A DNA stretch of 64,000 nt from Halictus rubicundus (taxonomy: Eukaryota; Arthropoda; Insecta; Hymenoptera; Halictidae). Made by a program: the position numbers and the translations under genes. The notes beneath the pieces are model-generated. The model saw nothing but the letters and a program-made list of their open reading frames with translations, was not told the origin of the DNA and made no database searches. Positions within the stretch are counted from its first letter, which is position 1, and each line of letters starts with the position of its first letter. Shown here in pieces: positions 21,524-32,445 of the stretch. The stretch is from contig NC_135149.1 of the NCBI RefSeq assembly GCF_050948215.1, positions 14,985,001 through 15,049,000 of the forward strand. Reading direction: 5' to 3'.

Positions 21524-23674
21524 AATCAACACGCCCGTTGAATAGTCTCGTGCTAGTCGGTCGCTTGATGGCGCGTGTTTTGAATTATTATTGACGATCG
21601 AACTGCTCTCCGGTACCCCACATTCAACAGAACTAGGGTAATTGTTAATTGTTAATCGTTTCGTTTCAAAACGGGTTTTCCGGGGTTACAAGATGCAAAT
21701 GAAATGGAAATAAAGTTAGTGTTAACGGCGGCATATTTTTCCAAAGAGCTTACAGACGACTCGCAAACTGAATGAATTGCGTCGGGATGCATTCTTGAGA
21801 TTCGTTCTTGCGTTGGAATTTTCCAGAATATTTAGTAAGTAGGTGCTACAATAAATAACCGTACGACTAAGTAAAATTCTAATTTTAAGCGCGTGTTGAC
21901 TTACTATAATGTTCTTCGTCGTGTTACGGCCGTGTCAACGATAACCGTAACGATTTCGTTTCGCCATCGAACAAAAACGTCATTCTGTCGACACTAACTT
22001 TATCGTTATTTTCGAACGAACGTGCTTCTATCGATGTCCAACAATATTTGCTAAATATCTCGTAATAATCAACTGTAAGACAAGTATAAGGCGTCGTTTA
22101 AATGAAATCAAATCGAGCATCACAAATCATCGAGTTATCTCTTCTCGAATAGAAATCTTTTTGTACCGAATCGTAGATCACAATCGATAATTCGTATACG
22201 AGCTTTTGTAGTATTTCGATATAATAGAGATTCTGACAATGAGTAACTCGAGAGACATTTCGTTTTTAACGGTCGAAGACAAACGCTTTTCCGGGTAACC
22301 TTTTACTATAACGATTCAAGTTACACACGAGATCCGCGCGCGGTAACGGAATTATACTAACGATTTTTCTACATTTTGCGACTGAGGCGAACGAGTGCAG
22401 TTTTCTTCGGCGGGTTCGAGATCCTCGATCAATTCACAAAACAACTTTGTCGGGACTGACGAGAGATCAGTATCCACTGGACGGTCAATTGAACGCCATG
22501 TAAATGTCCACGAACGTATAGTCGTAGTCACTTATTCTCTATTCCGTAAAACTACTGGGAAAAATTGTAATCGTGTTTTCGACGTTTTCGAGCATTTGCC
22601 TAATCTTTTTCTTACTAATAACACGTATGTACTTCGAGCCTTATATGTTCACGTGGTTCATCGCGTAGAAATGCAGGAAACCGTGTTGAACAATTGTTTC
22701 ACAAATGTTTCCCTTAGACGTTCCCACGAGGGAGCGTAGACACTTTTGTTTAAACCAATTTTCATTTTGAATCAACTGATTTTCTTTAAACTTCGGTTGA
22801 AATAACGATAGAAGTAGTGAAAAATTTTCGGTCACCATTCGGGGGGGCCATTTACCGTATCTTTAATCCCGTTCAAAGATTAGCGTGACTGGATGAAGCG
22901 CTTGTGTTCCTGACGATTAATTTCAAGGTTTCTACGCGATGACGAATTCGAAAGGGTACTCGTTGAGCAAATTAGCTAATAAGCGATTGAAAGTAACCCG
23001 TACACCTGAACAGTTGTACGACAATCGGGACCGTTCACGAAAAAAAAGGTACGGTCCCCTAATCGTGAGCCTTTTTTCGCGTATATCGAAAAGGATGTGT
23101 GCGAGGTGAACGGGGGCACGTTGTTGTTTTCGCCCCTGGTCGCGATGATGGGTCTACTATATTCGCGAAGAAGAGAGAGAGAGAGAGAAAAAAACAGAGA
23201 AACGATTGACGAATTACGTTTAGACGATTTTTCAATGAAGGGATAAAGATGCAGATGTTTCTCTTGACATGAACGTGGTATACGTGTTTTAAGCAGAGTG
23301 TCCTAGTCTGTGTCTCGCGAATCAGTTTCTAGCCTTAGGACACCGACGGAACGAATTTTTCATAGACATTCGATTAGGTCGCTTGACTGACTTGACACTG
23401 ATTGGGGGAAAAATCGGTTTACATCGTTCTATGGAAACAAACAGTTGAGCAAATGTGGTAGGAGCAAGCATGAACTAATTATAACTGACGAACTCCCGCT
23501 GCGAGGAAGAATTGACCATTGTGCAAGAGCGTTCTGTAATTGTGAAAAGATTCCTTTTCTTTTTGTACATTGTTCAGAGGATTATGTTAGTTCAACTGTT
23601 TATGACATGTGTTTGTTACTTTCGCCACTGTTTGTCGGACTTCGATCATTTTGTAAGATTGTAGTCTTCTATTA
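21524..23674. other. Intergenic or intronic DNA, no gene recognised
   Basis: I see only a short GA run at about 23166-23190 and scattered short open frames. No recognisable repeats or domains. Confidence 0.5.
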
Positions 23675-23794
23675 TTAACACTTTACCAACCGGTAGCCTA
23701 CTAATCGGCTGTTTGTCCCCGCAATACTTGCGGTCGAGTGGTCGGTAAGAAGTGTGTTAGGATGTTCGACCGCTATCGGTCGGTAAAGTGTTAA
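23675..23794. mobile_element. 120-bp TTAA-flanked MITE
   Basis: The left end is TTAACACTTTACCAACCGGT. The right end, reverse-complemented, is TTAACACTTTACCGACCGAT. Perfect TTAA repeats are present at 23675-23678 and 23791-23794. It is compact and non-coding, and consistent with the piggyBac superfamily. Confidence 0.85.
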
Positions 23795-23813
23795 GTATCA
23801 ATTGTCCTGTAAA

Positions 23814-24028
23814 CAGGCCCGGGCATCTTCTTCCCCGCTGTCGCTTCACAACTCCCACTACTAATGTACCGGTTCCCCCACAGCAACTATTTCATGCTTT
23901 GCCTCGCATGACCGCGTGACTGCGAATATATGCGGGTGCATTTACACTTCACAGGAGTTTGGTGGGGGGACCCACTAGTAGGAAAAGGAGTCGTCTGTGG
24001 CTCGCGAGCCGCAAGTTTCCCAGGCCTG
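23814..24028. mobile_element. hAT-like MITE with CAGGCCYGGG ends
   Basis: The left end CAGGCCCGGGCA matches the inverted right end CAGGCCTGGGAA, and weaker inverted similarity continues inward (CACTTCACA..CTCC). It begins 20 bp after the previous MITE. The flanking 8-mers do not match, so the target duplication has decayed or the ends are slightly off. Confidence 0.6.
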
Positions 24029-27000
24029 TTCTAGATTGATCTCTGTTGGCAGCGTTACTTACACCTCTATCATCAGTTACTTATACAGAATTTATTGAAC
24101 CATGTATTTTAAACGTCTGGAAACCGGGTTAGTTTTTCTGTGACAACAGAGGATTAGTAATGCTATCAAGAACGTATTATTCATCAGTTTAATTGTTATG
24201 ATTAACGATGGTACAGATTGGAGGAGAAGAACTCTGTTACTCGTATGTGACTTTGAATTGCGCTTCTGCGATCTGAACAGTACCAACGTTATTGCGTCAG
24301 CATTGGCCTATAACCGTCGAAGAGGGTTGGTCAATTCTTCCGGAAACTACAATCACTATCGATACTAGCGCGTAAGCCGTGAAACTCGAATGTTTGTTAA
24401 CGATCGAGGCGGAGAGTAGTTGCGAAACGTTATCGGCATCGACAGAAAGCAACCTTTCGTACCGAGATTTCCAGTCGACGGGGCAACGTCGTCGATGAAG
24501 AATTCGATTCTGTCGTTCTTTTCGTTCTTCTTGTACGAGATTGAACGTGATTTACCAAAATGGCGCGGGGCAATTCGAACTCGCGGTTGTTTCGCGTTTG
24601 CCCCCTTCCTGTGAATCGATAGAAGCTGCGCGAAAAGAATCGCCGACACTTTCGTGGCCGATAACTTGCAACTAAGTGCATTTTATTTCAAAATCGTGAC
24701 CCAATATTGTGCTCTTTTAATTGGAGAACTGGGAGCTTGTTTTATTCCTCCATCACGATGACAGTCGAGTAATTCACAATGTTTCGAAGTTTCTGCTTGC
24801 GACCCAAGTTTTTCAAAGACCTAATTATTCTTTCATAAAATTAGAAGACTGCTTGCAATGCCTATGTGTGCGCAGTTCAATGTTAACGTAGTACTAAGGA
24901 GTAGAAGAAAACGACCCATAAGACAAATGAGTAGATTATTTATTCATACGGTGTTACATACATTCATGCATTCATTTTCAACTGACTCGAATGATTGAAG
25001 AAAGAAGTTTTCGTGCGTCCTCCTATTCTTTGTAATTTAGACAGATTTTACTTTGCATGAAAATCGACATTCGGATGACAAATTAAATAGAGAAATTTAC
25101 GGTGGTTTATTGATTTAATTACGCTGAGGATATTTTGATGGTTGGACTCGCTGTTTCTAGAAAATAGGATGAGTAAATGACCGAAGAAAGAAAGATATTT
25201 CTATGTTTCGATTAATGCAGACAATTCTTCTGCATAAACATCCGCAGTTGAATGATTAATTGAATAGGAAAATCGGTGGTTTAGTGATTTACTCTAGGCT
25301 AAAGGTATTTCGTCGATTGAACCCCGTCGTTTTCCCTGATTAATACAGTTAATGCTAGATTTGCCCGGGGAATAGAGTTGCAAGCCACGGAAGTGTCAGT
25401 CGCGCGACTTCCGTTCGACTTTGATACGCCTTCGTAGTTCACACGGTCTTCCCATCGATGCTTAACGTTCCCTCGTTTCTAAAACACGTTTCTAGCGACG
25501 CGAGCATGAGAGGAACAGCCGCGCACGGCGTGATTTCTACGAGAACTTTTTGAGAACGTTCATTTAAAACCGAGGCAGGTCCGACACCATTGACACTGGC
25601 GCCTATCCCCGGCATGTCGGGGGCAGGACGACTGCGAAACGCTTGCCTACCTGTATCGGATGTTTCTTTACCAAATGTTTCATTTGTATGACGATATAAA
25701 AAGAGGTATCGATCGTAGAACGAGTTTAGCATTAGATAGGTTTCGTACTTCGTATTTAATGAACATTATTGAATCATTATGTATCAAGTATCACATGTAT
25801 TGGAGTCGAAGAGGACATTGGAAATAAATAATTGTATCCAGAATGGTTGTAGTCGATCCAATCCCCTGCGTGATTATTATTTCTGGTGTTTTTCCTAATT
25901 TCTACCTTACATAAAAAAGAACCAAGCCTGTTCTAAGAAAATCTAATGTTTTCCAAGTACGTTATACGTTCATTGTCTGTGATTCGTGTTAAGCATTCAT
26001 AGTTGAGCTGACGTATAGAGCAAACAGTAAACTTTGAAAAATTACTCAATTTACAATCTTATAAACTAAATTTCGCAGATCGCTAGATGAAAAAGGTCAT
26101 TTTTCGACAGAAAGAAAAGTTCATTTTTTCATTTAGCGTATGTCGAGTAATTATTGCGGGGCAAAAGGTATCAAAAACGAATCAGACAGAAGGCTCTGAT
26201 TCTTTCAAAGAGAGAACCAAAACCGAACCAGAGCAGAAGACTCTAGCTTCTAAAACGTAGGTAATAGAATTCAAGGTACAGAATAACTTTTAAACCATGA
26301 ACATTCTCACGGTACTTTATTACGTGCGACCAGAGAGCCTATCCTTTCTGATAGCGTGTTTTGGCGTATTCTATGATCGTCTTTTTTGATATTTAGTGAA
26401 CTTTCGGAGTTAGCAGGTATGTATTGAATATTAGAAAGAAGGGTATGATAAATTGCAAGGAAACTATTATGGCCAGCTTCTTGGATCACAAAGATTCACA
26501 AAGGTTCATGATCGGACATAAAAGAATAACATTGAATACATTCTGTTCAATTGTACGTACATTTATACTTTATATATTATTATAACATATAATTGTACAT
26601 AAAAGAAATCTATATCGTATGTATTACTTGTTTATAAAGTAATTAATAAATTTCTTTCAGTATTATTATAAATCTAATTTCATTTACTGCTTCTCTTAAA
26701 ACGTAAAAAATACATACCCCCACTTCCTTTATTTATAACAGTGAAGTAAATGATAATAATGTTTAGAAACATTTTTAAAATTACTATTCACTTTCTGCGA
26801 ACCTCAATAATCATTACTTCTGTTTCTTTTACATTATATTTATATACTTATTTCACTATTTTCATGAATATCATTTTTTGCAACCAATTTTTTTTAATTT
26901 CAACGTTCATACAAGTAGTTCGTATTATTCTGCTATATTAATACGCCTTTCTTGTAAATTCAATCTTTCAAACTTCGCGCTAGTTCCGTTAGTACACCGG
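24029..27000. other. Non-coding DNA upstream of the Gypsy element
   Basis: No gene is recognised. A diverged tandem duplication of about 100 bp lies at 25052-25150 and 25229-25320 (GGTGGTTTA.TGATTTA shared). The last kilobase is strongly AT-rich. Confidence 0.5.
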
Positions 27001-27233
27001 TGTCTAACTTGCGGTGTTTGCTGGTAAAGCCAGTATCGATTCGTTCCAACCGCTGTACGGCTGGCTTATGGGAATCTCGTATCCATAGTATATATATATA
27101 TCAGTGCGAGGCACTCTCGGCGTCCTCACCAGAGCGGCAGTCGTGTCTGAGCCATAAAGAGAGTTATAACGCCAACTACGTGTGCAACCATTTTCTCTAG
27201 TTCCCTCGCGTCCTCGCTACATTTGGTGACCCC
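27001..27233 (+). mobile_element. Probable 5' LTR end and primer-binding site of Gypsy copy A
   Basis: The segment 27001-27221 begins TGT and ends TACA, in the TG...CA pattern of LTRs. It is followed directly by TTTGGTGACCCC (27222-27233), a primer-binding-site-like string typical of insect Ty3/Gypsy elements, and then the gag start at 27247. A TATATATATATA run at about 27090 could be the LTR promoter. No 3' LTR was found, so the left boundary is uncertain. Confidence 0.5.
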
Positions 27234-27246
27234 TACGGCATTTGAA

Positions 27247-27981
27247 ATGGAAGCGATCGCGCAAAACTGGGCCGTAGCCGTGCCCGTGGCAAAATTCTGG
27301 CCGGAAAAACCAGCGCTATGGTTTACGCAGTTGGACGCCCAGTTCAGTTTGCGTGGGATAACGCAGGAAGATACAAAGTTCCACCACGTTGTGGCGCAAC
27401 TCGACGCCAAATAGGTGCAAGAGGTGGAAGACATCTTGCTGAACCCGCCAGCGGAGAATAAGTACACGAGGCTCCAGGAGGAGTTGATCGCGCGGCTTTC
27501 CACTTCTGAACAAAGGAAGATTAAGCAACTCCTCGAACACGGGAAAAGAGGAGACAGGACATGAGGAGCCTAGCGGGCAACGATGTGCCGGAAGATTTCA
27601 TCCGAACCCTGTGGACGAGCAGCTTGCCGGTAGCCATGCAGTCGGTGCTGGCCACACAAGATGGCGTCGAGCTTGAAAAAAATGGCGGTCCTAGCGGACA
27701 GGATCAGCGAGGTCGCGCCGGCACAGGCCCACCCAACGGCGTCGGTGAACAATGTCGCGGCGGTCGGCGACATCAACGCCCTCGTAGAACAGATCGCGGC
27801 ATTGGTAACAACCAAGCTAGAAGGCAGGGGGCGAAGCGCATCCGGCGACCGGTACCGTAAGCGATCCAGGGCGCGGTCACAGGAGCGCCCGAAAGGCGTC
27901 TGCTGGTACCACTGGCGGTTCAACCACAAAGCCAGAAAATGCACCCAGCCGTGCTCTTACACACCGGGAAACGGCAAATAG
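27247..27981 (+). pseudogene. Ty3/Gypsy gag, broken (copy A)
   Basis: The gag-like capsid precursor begins at ATG 27247 (MEAIAQNWAVAVPVAKFWPE). It has the usual FWPEKPALWFTQLDAQF motif, then an in-frame TAG at 27412. The frame continues to about 27560, shifts to the frame of MRSLAGNDVPEDF (27561), and shifts again near 27670 to the frame ending in a nucleocapsid-like Cys/His stretch (CWYHWRFNHKARKC..PC). One stop and two frameshifts mean no intact protein is made. It is adjacent to the protease frame, as in active elements. Confidence 0.85.
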
Positions 27982-27987
27982 AGTCGC

Positions 27988-28436
27988 TGATGGCGGCAAG
28001 CGGCCCTAGACAACAAGTACGTCGCCTTTTCGTGATCGACGCGACAACTAAAACCCAGTACCTGGTCAACGCCGGGGCTGAGGTAAGCGTGTACCCGCGA
28101 CGGTTAGTGAGTGGTGCGCGGTCGAAGTCGACTTTTCTACTAGCGGCGGCGAAAGGGTCGTTCGTCAACACGTATGGACAAATAGTGATAAGTGTAGATT
28201 TAAGGTTACGCCGGGCATTCCCGTGGACATTTATAATCGCGGACATTGAGCGTCCGATTATCGGTGCGGACTTTCTCGCGCGATTCGGCCTCCTGCCCGA
28301 TGTTCAGGAGCGCCGACTGATCGACAAGGTCACCGGACTTTCAGTGCCTGGAACATTACCAAAGGGCGGGGTCGAATCGGCTCAGTGCGTGGCGTCGGCG
28401 GCAGACGGTGCGGTCTATGCTCTGCTCAAGCGGTAC
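27988..28436 (+). pseudogene. Ty3/Gypsy protease domain (copy A)
   Basis: A retropepsin-like segment: RRLFVIDATTKTQYLVNAGA, then EVSVYP, IIGADFLARFGLLPD. The usual catalytic triad Asp-Thr/Ser-Gly is changed to Asn-Ala-Gly, so the enzyme would be inactive. The ILGADFL-type motif is present. The frame runs on to 28481 but shifts from the expected pol frame at about 28440, where the element jumps to the start of RT. Confidence 0.85.
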
Positions 28437-28443
28437 GAGTGCG

Positions 28444-29402
28444 ACCCGCGGCGTGCGGTGGCGCGGTCAAACACATCGTGAAACACCATATCCTCACGAC
28501 ACCCGGCCCTACAGTTTCGCAGAAACCGCGACGCCTGACTACAGACCGACTAGCCTTCTTCTCGAAGAAGCTCAGTGCGGCCCAGCAAAAGTACAGCGCC
28601 TACGACGCAATGTAGTCGGCGGTTAAGTATTTTCGGTATGCCGTCGAAGGGAGAGCGTTTATCATATTTACAGATCACAGGCCGCTCACCTTCGCCCTCC
28701 AGCAGAAGCCCGAGAAGTGTACGCCGATCCAATTCAGGTACGTGAATTACATTGCGCAGGTTTCGTCGGACATAGGACACGTCAAGGGCAAGGACAACTC
28801 CACCGCCGACGCCCTGTCACGCATTGAGGAGGTGAACGCGCCGTTGGACTACCAGGTGCTTGCCGAGGCACAGAAGTCGGATGACGAGCTTCGTCGGATG
28901 ATCGCAGGTCCCAGAGGTATGGTCATCGGAAAGCCCAGTTTCTCCTGCAGCCCAGCGTGGACGTGTTTCGTGACATCTCCACTGGCGACGCTCGCCCGCT
29001 GATACCACCGGACTTCCGGAAGGCCGTTTTCGACAGCCTGCACAACCTGGCGCACGCCGGACCCAAGGCGACGGTGAAATTAATCACCCAGCGCTTTGTT
29101 TGGCCGTCAGACAAGAGGGACTGCCGAATCTGGGCAAAGTGTTGCCTGCAGTGCCAACGAGCCAAAATCACACGACACGTGTCGACGCCTATCGGGGAGT
29201 TCGTGACTCCCACCGCGCGTTTCGACCACATAGACGTGGACATCGTTAGACCGCTGCCGCACTCCAGAGCGTACGCGCGTTGTATAACCGTCGTGGACCG
29301 TTTCTCCAGATGGCCGGAGGTCTTCCCAGTACAGGACATCACCGCGGAGACCGTCGCGCGATCAGGGCCGACAGTTTGAATCGGCAGTATTCAAATCCTG
29401 GG
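28444..29402 (+). pseudogene. Ty3/Gypsy RNase H and integrase, RT deleted (copy A)
   Basis: After a short RT leader (KHHILTTPGPTVSQKPRRLT) the sequence jumps into RNase H (LAFFSKKLSAAQQKY, TDHRPLTFALQQKPEK, DNSTADALSRIE), so the RT catalytic core is missing. A small deletion and a stop follow at YDAM. Integrase has the zinc-binding HHCC layout (LHNLAHAG ... CCLQCQRAK) and the first catalytic Asp (FDHIDVDIV). A deletion at about 29362 removes the segment with the second Asp. The element ends abruptly at 29402 against an EGF-gene intron. It is clearly dead. Confidence 0.9.
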
Positions 29403-29475
29403 CGTGAAGATCACTCATTGTTCCCATAGTATATCTTCGCGTGGTGAAACTACCCTGTACACGTGTGTATGATAC

Positions 29476-29708
29476 CTTTTCATCGTGTCAGCGTCGTATC
29501 GCGTCCCAACGTTCGATTTCGCCGGCGAGGAGTCGAGAATCGTCTTGTCATCGGGTGCTGGACAAGGATGCGGCACTCCGGATCGACAGCGACAGGTGAA
29601 ACGGTCTCGGAGCGGACGACATTCTGCGTCGCCGCACGGCCTCGCCTCGCACGGGTGTCCGCAGTTCCCAACATTCATTCCGTCCAGGGCTTCGGCGAGA
29701 ATTCCAAT
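29476..29708 (-). pseudogene. EGF-encoding exon, version A
   Basis: On the minus strand the acceptor CCCCCTATACAG precedes an exon from 29708 that encodes NCGHPCEARPCGDAECRPLR followed by FTCRCRSG, a single EGF module (six Cys within about 40 residues). A splice donor (AAAAG/GTATCA) ends it at 29476. Compared with version B it lacks about 42 bp, including the start of a following laminin-G domain. Related extracellular proteins include eyes shut, agrin and pikachurin; I cannot say which. With no neighbouring exons in the same orientation, it looks like a stranded fragment. Confidence 0.65.
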
Positions 29709-29789
29709 CTGTATAGGGGGAAATTGACGGTTTTAATTGACAATTTAGATTCACGGATTACACGATCATCCTCGCGCCCGGAATCGCCG

Positions 29790-29912
29790 CGCCGCTGCGA
29801 CAAAAGCGCCCTTTCACTTGGAATCTACGCTTTCCAAGCCGTCTCGCCTCAAAAACGGTTGATCTTTCACGCGGCTTTTTCGCTCGAATTTCGGGAAAAA
29901 GTTAGTGTGGAG
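29790..29912 (+). repeat. ~120-bp repeat ending GGGAAAAAGTTAGTGT, copy 1
   Basis: This unit starts CGCCGCTGCGACAAAAGCGC, contains CTACGCTTTCCAAGCCGTCT, and ends TCGGGAAAAAGTTAGTGT. Further copies are at 31688-31808 (inverted), 34670-34788 and 36149-36266. In copies 1 to 3 a G-rich tract follows directly. Copies 1 and 4 lie just upstream (in gene sense) of EGF exons. Confidence 0.85.
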
Positions 29913-30450
29913 GTGGCGGTGGGGGTGAGGGTGGTGGTAGGCTCGGGTGCGGTTGGGGTGGCGGTGGGCTGGGGGTTGGGTGGGGGTGGTGTGGGGATGA
30001 GGGTGGGGTGTGTTGGGTGTGGTGGTGGGCTTCGGGGTGGGGATGGGATAGAGTAGAGATTTATCTTCGAATGAATTTACCTCTTACACACCGAGTGACA
30101 TTGTAGAATAGACATACCATAGCAAGACTGTGAGATCTTCGTGTGTCCTAACCTTTTCGAACTATGTTTTCCATTAATTTAGATGGTTCTGACCTCTTGT
30201 AATATCTGATTAATCGTGTACAAAATTTTCACAGGATTAGAATTCGTATTTGAATCGATTGGCGACAAGGGTAGCTTAAAAATGCAACATGGTTTCTCGA
30301 AAAATATTGTTAGTTGAATGTCTATTGTTCAATGTCACTCGCTGTGTAAGAGGTAAATTCATTCGAAGATAAATCTCTACTCTACCCCACCCCACGCCAC
30401 CGCCAGACAACCCCACCCAACCCCCAGCCCAACGCCAGCGGGGGCCACGG
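29908..30450. repeat. G-rich tract and its inverted counterpart, with hairpin arms
   Basis: 29908-30048 is GT/GGGT-rich on the + strand. It is followed by TAGAGATTTATCTTCGAATG and TTACCTCTTACACA..GAGTGAC (30051-30100). That block returns inverted at about 30335-30385 and is followed by a C-rich tract to about 30450. The result is a large imperfect palindrome around 30.2 kb. No coding content. Confidence 0.8.
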
Positions 30451-30525
30451 GGAGGCGGAGTTACCAGCTTGTCGCTCGATATCTTGCAGGCTTGCGCAGC
30501 GTGCTGCACAAGAGTTCGACGGCTG

Positions 30526-31254
30526 TTATAATATAACCGTCCCCCGTCGCAACACACTTCCACCCTGAGGTAGTCGTGCCTGCGAGGTTGCGGCGCGGTA
30601 TGTTTGACTTGTGTTGTAAGCTTGCCTTGGTTGCTGCTGGTTGTCTCTGGTGTTTGGCGTTTGTTGTTTTTCTTGGTTGCTTGTTGTTGCAGTCCTGGTT
30701 TGGTTCGGAATCTCGTTGTCCTCTCGTTCTTTGAGTGCTATTGTCGTGTAATCGTGTAGTATTTCATTGGATTTTTCTTGCACTAGGTCGTTTAGTTGGC
30801 ACGGCCATCTAATTCCCAGTGCCTGCAGTTTCTGTATCATCTGTTGCCGGGCTTCTTGTGTTCGAGGGCAGCTGTATACTATCTGTTTTACTGTGTCCAT
30901 TGCTCCGCATTGGCATTTGTCTGTTTCTTTTAGTCCGAGAGAGGCAAGTTTCTCGTTGAAGTTTCCGTGTACTCTCAGAGTCTGTGATGTGTAATAGTTG
31001 GACCTGATCCGTGTTGCCTTTCTTCTGTCTTCTACGTTTCTGAAGAAGCAGAAGGTCAGTCGTCCTTTGGTTGAGTTTGTCCACTGTTCCTGCCATGTCC
31101 TCATGGTTGATTCCTTTATGCGCACTCCTATTTCTATCAGTTGCTCTTCGTCGATTTCTTCTTGTGGAAGGTGACTGAGTTCTCCGATTTGGAATGGGAG
31201 GTTTCGCCTGAGATAGTATAAAGTTGGCGCTCGCCCTCCAGGATCGCCTTTCAA
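30526..31254 (-). pseudogene. Non-LTR retrotransposon ORF2, C-terminal part (left copy)
   Basis: An open frame of 242 codons encodes the tail of a non-LTR (LINE) polyprotein. The signature is a C-terminal Cys/His segment (CQCGAMDTVKQIVYSCP) preceded by HGNFNEKLASLGLKETDK, as in Jockey/I/R1-type elements. RT and endonuclease are missing because the 5' part is cut at the laminin-G intron. A Gln/Thr/Asn-rich tail follows. The near-identical right copy is on the opposite strand at 35223-35912. Confidence 0.8.
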
Positions 31255-31272
31255 CGGTTCTTTTGGTTACAG

Positions 31273-31496
31273 GTGCCGTCATTCAACGGGTCCTCCTATC
31301 TCAGTTACCCGAGTTTAGGAAACTCGTCGATCGACTTTCTGGAATTGACCATCATGTTGAAACCAACAGCGCCAGAGGGCGTTATACTTTACAACGGCGA
31401 CCACGATGACGGCACCGGCGACTTCGTCGCCCTCTCTCTATTTCGATCATTTCTATTTTTCACGTTCGACCTAGGAACTGGCTCTGCCAGCGTAAG
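31273..31496 (+). CDS. Laminin-G domain exon 1 (left copy)
   Basis: The acceptor GGTTACAG ends at 31272 and the donor GTAAGA starts at 31497. The exon is 224 bp, open throughout. It encodes the first half of a laminin-G-like beta-sandwich: VPSFNGSSYLSYPSLGNSSI, PEGVILYNGDHDDGTGDFVA and FTFDLGTGSASVR. The LLYNG..DFV and FDLG.G motifs are diagnostic. It joins 31928-32177 in phase. It may come from an extracellular EGF/LamG protein of the eyes-shut, agrin or pikachurin type. Whether it is expressed is unknown. Confidence 0.75.
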
Positions 31497-31589
31497 GTAA
31501 GACAAAAACAACGTGTACATGAACCTCGAACTCCGAAATTTCCCTCCTACATTTTAATCTGCGAATCAGTTTTCCATCAATCATTTTCA

Positions 31590-31695
31590 ACACCACCACC
31601 AGCCCACCCCACCTCACCCCACCCCACCCCACCCCACAACACCCCCCACCACAGACCACCACCACCCCCACCCCACCCCACCCCCACCCCACACT
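31590..31695 (-). repeat. C-rich tract (G-rich on minus strand) in LamG intron, left copy
   Basis: A run of ACCCC/CCACC units lies between the two LamG exons, next to copy 2 of the 120-bp repeat (31688-31808, inverted). It equals the G-rich tract at 34782-34888 in the other arm. Confidence 0.85.
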
Positions 31696-31927
31696 AACTT
31701 TTTCCCGAAATTCGAGCGAAAAGGCCGCGTGAAAGATCAACCGTTTTCCAGGCGAGACGGCTTGGAAAGCGTAGATCCCGCGTGAAAGGGCGCTTTTGTC
31801 GCAGCGGCGCACAGTAGGCAATTTGGACAAAATCGGATTCAAAATCAAAGAACTTTCGATAGAAATGAGGTAGAGCGATGAAAATTTTTTTAAATTAAAG
31901 CTGAAACTTTGTAGATCGTTGTTGCAG

Positions 31928-32177
31928 AAGCAAGCGTCGAGTACGACTAGGCAAATGGTCAGAAGTCCGGGTTTCGAGAACCGGACGTATGGCTTCTTTA
32001 CAACTCGAACATGAACAAAGCCAAGAAATCTTAACACCAGGAGCATTCACAAACCTCGTCGTATCTTTGGACCTCTACTTGGGCAGCGCACCGTCCACGG
32101 CCCAATACACATCTAAGATACGGACCACCAAAGGATTTGTGGGATGCGTACAAGAGTTTGTACTAAATGGCCGTGAG
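31928..32177 (+). CDS. Laminin-G domain exon 2 (left copy)
   Basis: The acceptor TTGTTGCAG ends at 31927 and the donor GAG/GTGAGA is at 32177/32178. The open 250-bp exon enters in phase 2 and leaves in phase 0. It completes the LamG fold with RLGKWSEVRVSRTGRMASLQ, LDLYLGSAPSTAQYTSKI and FVGCVQEFVLNGREV; the GC(V/I)..... LNG motif near the end is typical. The donor keeps consensus G at the last exon base, unlike the right copy. Downstream exons are not present; Gypsy copy B begins 0.33 kb later. Confidence 0.75.
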
Positions 32178-32445
32178 GTGAGAAACTCGCATAATTCATG
32201 AAATTAAATCCCCGTACGCTGGGCGCCGCGAGCTTCCGCGCGGCGACCCCGGGAATGATAAATTTAATTATGCTAATTCCCGGACGAATCAAAATTAAAT
32301 TGCATGCATTTGTTCGTTTTCCCTCGGAAAAAATGATACTGTACCGACGAATCTTTTTTCCATTGGAAAATCTTCGCGGCTAGGCTGCTTTAATAATATT
32401 TAATAAAGTATGATTCCAGAATTTTGTGTAAGCGTGCTTACTCAA

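Noticed and set aside
21244..21594. Four overlapping frames of 80-96 codons
   Set aside because: They fall on the palindromic hAT-like MITE and arise from its GC-rich inverted repeats.
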